This document shows positions 59,530 through 64,000 of a DNA stretch of 64,000 bases, piece by piece. The DNA comes from Symsagittifera roscoffensis (taxonomy: Eukaryota; Xenacoelomorpha; Acoela; Convolutidae). The translations under genes were made by a program, and so were the position numbers. The notes under the pieces are model-generated. The model worked only from the letters and a program-made list of their open reading frames with translations. It did no database searches and had not been told where the DNA came from. Where the stretch lies: positions 33,478,682 to 33,542,681 of the forward strand of contig NC_087063.1 in assembly GCF_963678635.1 (NCBI RefSeq). The letters run 5' to 3'. Position 1 is the first letter of the stretch. Every line of letters starts with the position of its first letter.

Positions 59530-61198
59530 TGAACTTCGCACGATGCTAGCAACGCATTACACACCACTATCAACTAATGCGCCAACACCGGAGGAGTTGA
59601 GGCTCAAATCAAAAGAGTATCTTTTGTTGAAACCTCCTTCGAGATCTGGATATTACAAGAACAATTATGGAAATTTTAACAACGGACCAGCAAACCAAGG
59701 GAACAATTGGTACAAACCGAGGGATGATATGGACAAGAGACGTTCTTGTGCTAATTGCAGTTCAACAGACCATCATGTGTCAGCATGCCCAGCTTACAAA
59801 CAAGGCATGAAAGCAATAGGCTTTAGCCTCGAGGACGAAGATGCGTCAGAGTTGGATCATGAGGATTTCATGAGAGGAGTAATTGCGAAATTCGGCCCGA
59901 GGTGTTTCTTTTGTAACTTGGAAGGTCATTTTAAATCAGATTGTCCGCAATTCTGGGATGCAGTGGCAGACATCAAGCATCCAAGACATGAAGAAGCTTT
60001 GTCAGGAGTGAAAGCCAGCAAGGCTCGACTTTTGAGTGAAGCGGAGGCACGCAGAAAGGATAAACCTCAAGAGCTGGTAGCAAAGAAGATGCAAGCGGTA
60101 ACAGAGGAAGCACGTGAACCGGAACCAGCAACTGCGGCCGATGACTTCAAAATCGATTATAGGGCAGCTGCGAGGGATGCTATAAATAGAGTACAGCAGG
60201 AACTAGTGACGAAAGAGATTGAACAAAAGGTGAAACTCGAGCTGGAGAATGAAAAATTACAGGAGCAACTGAACGCCTTCGAAGCAACGGAAGTTGAAGA
60301 GGCAAAAGCACCAAGCAGCTTGAGCATGAAACTTAATGTTATCTCTGGTCAGAGGTTCGGTATCGCACCGCAAGGAAGTAAAATACAGTCGATAATCTCG
60401 GTGGCAGGGCATCAGGTAATCAGAAATCTGAGTGAACCGTCTGAGTTCACTTTGATGCATTTGGACACATATGCAGACTATCTGAGGCAGATGGAGCCAC
60501 GCACCGAGTCGAGGACTGTGAGGGCACTACTAAGGACGGGTGGCCCTCGCATGAAGAAACTTCATGGACGCTACCTAGAAGTCTATGGGACGTATCAAGT
60601 GATGCTGAACGTGGATGGGATCAGTATCTACACCAGGACTTATGTAACAACAGATGATGACCAAATAGGGCAGATCTATTTGGGAGAAGAGGAACTCAAG
60701 GTCCGCAAGATAGGCCATGACGCCATGATGGAACAAGACGCAGTACACATTGGATATGAAGCAGATGTGACAGCACATCTGCTCGACACCAACGGAACAA
60801 AAATCGGAGTCACAGGGCTTCTGGACACAGGAGCGGCAGTGAGTGTGATGCCGATAAAAACTTGGGAAAGAATGGGCTTCACGCGGGAAGATCTGATTCC
60901 AACGAATCTCCGACTGGCTGCAGCCAATCGAGGAGCTATCTACGTAGCCGGAAGAACACCAATAACGGTCCTCCACATGGGAGGACGGGATCTTTGGATG
61001 AGCTTCCTGGTGGTAGAGAATCTGGACGATGCCGACCAATTCATCTTGTGCAGAGATTTTGTCAGGAATTTTGACGTGATGATTGACTTGAACAACGGTC
61101 TGATACGGATTAGAAACCCGGACCGAAAGTATGTTAAGAGTCCAATTAATAAGATAATAACAGACGAAAGGTACCAATTTTTTTGGATAGAAAAGTAA
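59519..61198 (+). pseudogene. Nucleocapsid and protease segment of the right gypsy copy
   Basis: The frame continues the capsid end. Two zinc knuckles follow, both intact: CANCSSTDHHVSAC (about 59746-59787) and CFFCNLEGHFKSDC (about 59903-59944). A Glu/Lys-rich helical stretch leads to the retropepsin motif DTGA at 60834-60845. The frame ends because about 4 bases are missing near 61169 compared with the left copies (GACGAAAAC). The remaining flap/connector is read in 61183-61989. Confidence 0.87.
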
Positions 61199-61989
61199 AA
61201 TTACAACCAGGACAAGCTGTAGTAGCAATTTTTAGAATGAGAAATTTAAATTCGTTGAGTGATTGCAAACAGGTTTGCTTGGTACCGAATCCAAATAGTC
61301 AGAGTTCGGTGATTTTAGGCCGGAGCTTCTCGGTAACGCGAAACGGACTGTGTGTCAGTGTGTTGTTGAACACACTGGACACCACGGTTTCAATCCAGCG
61401 TGGAAAGAAGCTTGGCTACGCTTTGCCGATGAGGACCGACTATGAGGAGACGCAAAACTTGAAGAAATATAGTGTGAAAGACTGTCCTTATCATGCAAAT
61501 AAAGATAAAATTTTAAAGAGAATCAATGAATTAAAATATATTCATAAATTGTTTTCAATGAAATCCGAAACGGACGACGGCTTATCAAGCTGCTCGAATT
61601 TTCCGGAACGCCCCTCGTCATATGAACTAGATTCTGACAAACCGGTTTTGCCAGAAATAGAACATTTAAAAGGGAAAATAGGTGAGGGAGATTTTGAAAA
61701 ATTGCGGGACCTCCTAAATCGGAACGCCGATGTATTTTCAAAACATAAGGCGGACATCGTTTGCTGTAATTTCGTCGAACACGAAATCGAACTAGAAGAG
61801 GGCGCCGTTCCCCATAGGGAAGGCGCAAGGCAAATGACGCCACATAAATCGGAAGCCTGCCGAGCGGAAATAGAAATGTTGCTTGAATACGACATGATAG
61901 AACCCTCGAAATCGCCATGGGCTTGCGGAGTAGTAATGGCGAAAAAGAAAGGGGGCAGCTTAGATTTTGTTGCGACTTTCGTTACTTGA
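61183..61989 (+). pseudogene. Protease-RT connector and RT N-terminus, right gypsy copy
   Basis: Contains the RT entry region with EYDMIEPSKSPWACGVV (about 61884-61934), which is complete here but altered in the left copies. One base is missing near 61960 in the stretch before the CCDFRYLN region, so the frame ends at a TGA at 61987 and the palm continues in another frame. Confidence 0.82.
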
Positions 61990-63130
61990 ACGCGGTAACA
62001 ATAAAAGATGCGTACCCGATACCGCGAATAGACGAGAGCCTATCTAAACTTGGTGATGCCAAGTTCTTCACCTCATTGGACTTAGGTTCTGCCTTCTGGC
62101 AGGTTCCTTTGCGGAAAAAGGATAGGGAAAAAACCGGTTTCGCGTGCGAATTGGGGTTGTACCAGTGGAAGAGGATGCCCTTCGGCTTGTGCAATGCAAC
62201 AGCAACTTTTCAAAGGCTGATGGCTCAGGCTTTGACAGGAGTGACCAAAAAGTACGGGAATCTCTTGATGTGCTACGTGGATGACGTAGTCATAGCGACA
62301 CCGACCCTGGAGGATCACATTGATCGGCTCGATGAGGTCTTTGGATGCATGAAAAGAGCAGGATTAAAGTGCAAACCATCGAAATGTGAAATCCTTAGGG
62401 ATTCGATAAAGTACCTAGGGAGGATGGTAGACAGGCATGGTGTGAGGCCAGATCCGGAAGCAGTAGAGGCTGTGCTGACATGGAAGGCTCCGAGGACGGA
62501 CACACAGCTAATGAGCTTCCTGGGGTTTGCCAATTATTACCGTGAGTTCATTAAAGGATATGCGGATAAGGTGTACCCGATGCAGAAGCTGATGCGCAAC
62601 AAAGGGAAAAAGTTCGAATGGAACGATGAGGCACAGGTTGCTTTTGAGAACATAAAGCGGGAACTGTGCGAAGCGCCAGTGCTGGGCATGCCTACAGAAA
62701 AGGGCATGTATGTTCTCGACACAGACGCATCGGTGGTGGCCATCTCAGGAATCTTGCATCAAGAACAAGAATGGAACGGAAGAACGGTTCTCCGTCCCAT
62801 TGCATACGGCAGCAAGGTCTTGAGTGACACAGAGATGAAATATGGCGCACCGAAAGCAGAAATGTTTGCAGTAGTCACCTTCGTGGAAAAGTACCGTGCA
62901 TACTTGGGGAGCGCTCCCTTCAAGTTACGCGTGGACAACAGAGCGTTATCCTGGTTGAAGACCTACTCGATGGATCAGAGTTATATTGGTAGATGGATAG
63001 TAAGATTGGATGGCTACCGTATGATAATCGAACATAGGATGCGTGATAAACACCAGAATGCTGACAACCTCAGCAAGAAAACTGAGTTCTATGAAAGATT
63101 GGAGCAGAAGCAGGCCAATCAGGCGGAAAT
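61964..63130 (+). pseudogene. pol: RT palm/thumb and RNase H, right gypsy copy
   Basis: From about 61964 to the window end one frame stays open. YVDD is at 62274-62285, the thumb region LMSFLGFANYYREF at about 62510-62551, and RNase H at about 62690-63090 with DTDAS (about 62719) and RVDNRALSWL (about 62929), so RNase H keeps its Asp, unlike the left copy. The only damage to this part is the frameshift at its 5' end, making this the best-preserved pol here. Confidence 0.87.
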
Positions 63131-64000
63131 AAAGGAGGGATTCTCGTTTCTGGACAAAGAAACTTATGAAGCGCTTCCCTTGACGAGATGGTTGGATAAG
63201 TCTGGACATCCAATTCCAGGGCACCCTGAGCTACCTGTAGAGAAAGCAGCCGAGATAAAGATCCTGTCCAAGGAGGACCCTGTCCCCTTGGACTTGTTGC
63301 TGCGCTCGAACCTAGTCCAGCAAGAACTCTCTCGCATGAATATAAACAGCCTCTCATTATTGGATAAAACGGTGCAAGTCACACCACAAGTAATGCGGAT
63401 GCTGGGTGGATTGTTAGAAAGAGAAGTGACCAGAGATGACCCCGAGTGGACAGCAGCAGTGGCATCGCTAACAGTCAGTGAGAAGGTGAAGATCATGCCG
63501 TCCAGACGACAGCACGAAGAGAACGAAAGGGATTGTAGGACAATAGTTCAGCAACTAGTATCCTCAATACCCCAGGAGATTTTATCAAGTACTTCTTACG
63601 GACAGAAAGGACAGGGGAGCAGCAAGCGAAAGAAAACCGTCACCTTTGTAGACCGGGATAAAGAGGGTGAAGTTGTAGAACAAAATCTGCTGCAAGACTA
63701 TTTGTCCGGGGAGAAGGATGATGAGAAGAACCAGCGATCACAAGATCAACACCCGGGACAAGGAAATTTGTCCGGGGAGTCTGAGATAAACGAGGAAATT
63801 CCTGATGAGAAACAGGACCGAGAGAACAAGGTTTTGTCCGGGGAGTTCAGATGGATGCGAAGAAAGCACAGACATGATCTGGAGGAGCGTGCAGTCTCCA
63901 GCACAACCTCTTCGACGGATGATGATTCCCGAAACTCAGGAATGGACACCTATTCAGACAGGAACTCGAGTTCGGGATCCAAACTGTCAGAACTGGCGAT
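63131..64000 (+). CDS. RNase H-integrase linker, right gypsy copy (continues past window)
   Basis: Same open frame as RNase H, still open at base 64000. It corresponds to 47947-48760 in the left copy but lacks its nonsense codons. It shows an acidic/Ser-rich composition, a KRKK basic patch near 63628 and LSGE repeats near 63705, 63771 and 63835. Integrase must lie beyond the window. Confidence 0.75.

Overview
The window is nuclear DNA of a eukaryote, most likely an invertebrate animal. Evidence: spliceosomal introns of about 50-180 bp, Ty3/gypsy-type LTR retrotransposons with zinc knuckles, a LINE remnant, a C2H2 zinc-finger/SET protein, and about 14 kb of AT-rich tandem repeats. I cannot name the species from the sequence alone. 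No bacterial-style operons, rRNA, tRNA or CRISPR arrays were seen. Almost everything here is mobile or repetitive DNA. Layout: (1) 1-13.2 kb is an old, heavily mutated Ty3/gypsy-class retrotransposon on the + strand. The window opens inside gag; protease, RT, RNase H, integrase, an env-like gene with a membrane segment and a further unrecognised coding block follow. Possible 3' LTR sequence runs to about 15.06 kb. (2) 15.1-17.8 kb is non-coding and holds two foldback/MITE-like elements, one built from CTTGCAAGAT repeats and one from TTAAGGTAAA repeats. (3) 17.85-19.37 kb is a giant (GTAT)n microsatellite of about 380 units. (4) 19.4-31.9 kb is a mosaic of satellite-like families: a 382-bp tandem, a higher-order repeat with nested ~179-bp units, a recent 1.5-kb tandem duplication, a ~360-bp family that reverses orientation near 28.56 kb, and a ~229-bp array.
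(5) 32.0-37.9 kb holds the only two conventional spliced genes, in tandem on the + strand. The first is an intact eight-exon gene for a 486-residue SAM-domain protein (SAMD3-like). The second joins a SUV4-20-like SET methyltransferase domain, four C2H2 fingers and a domain I read as a DDE transposase; it carries one likely frameshift. I propose the pair as one mobile unit, and it is the best candidate here for an undescribed system.
(6) 37.9-51.5 kb is a rearranged Ty3/gypsy provirus. Most of its leader and part of gag are deleted, and a 2,664-bp NC-protease-RT segment is tandemly repeated so that three RT segments are present. RNase H, an unusually long linker, integrase, an acidic tail and a truncated macro-domain ORF follow. 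(7) 51.5-53.05 kb is a LINE RT remnant, followed by a small inverted repeat and uncharacterised DNA. (8) 54.0-64.0 kb is a second, better preserved copy of the same gypsy family, cut by the window edge: LTR-like block, a 2.3-kb leader with about 14 copies of an AATCCGGAGGGGTC-type motif, gag, protease, RT and RNase H. The retroelement parts act together as usual for the class: Gag packages RNA, protease matures the polyprotein, RT/RNase H makes cDNA and integrase inserts it. Every copy seen here is broken.
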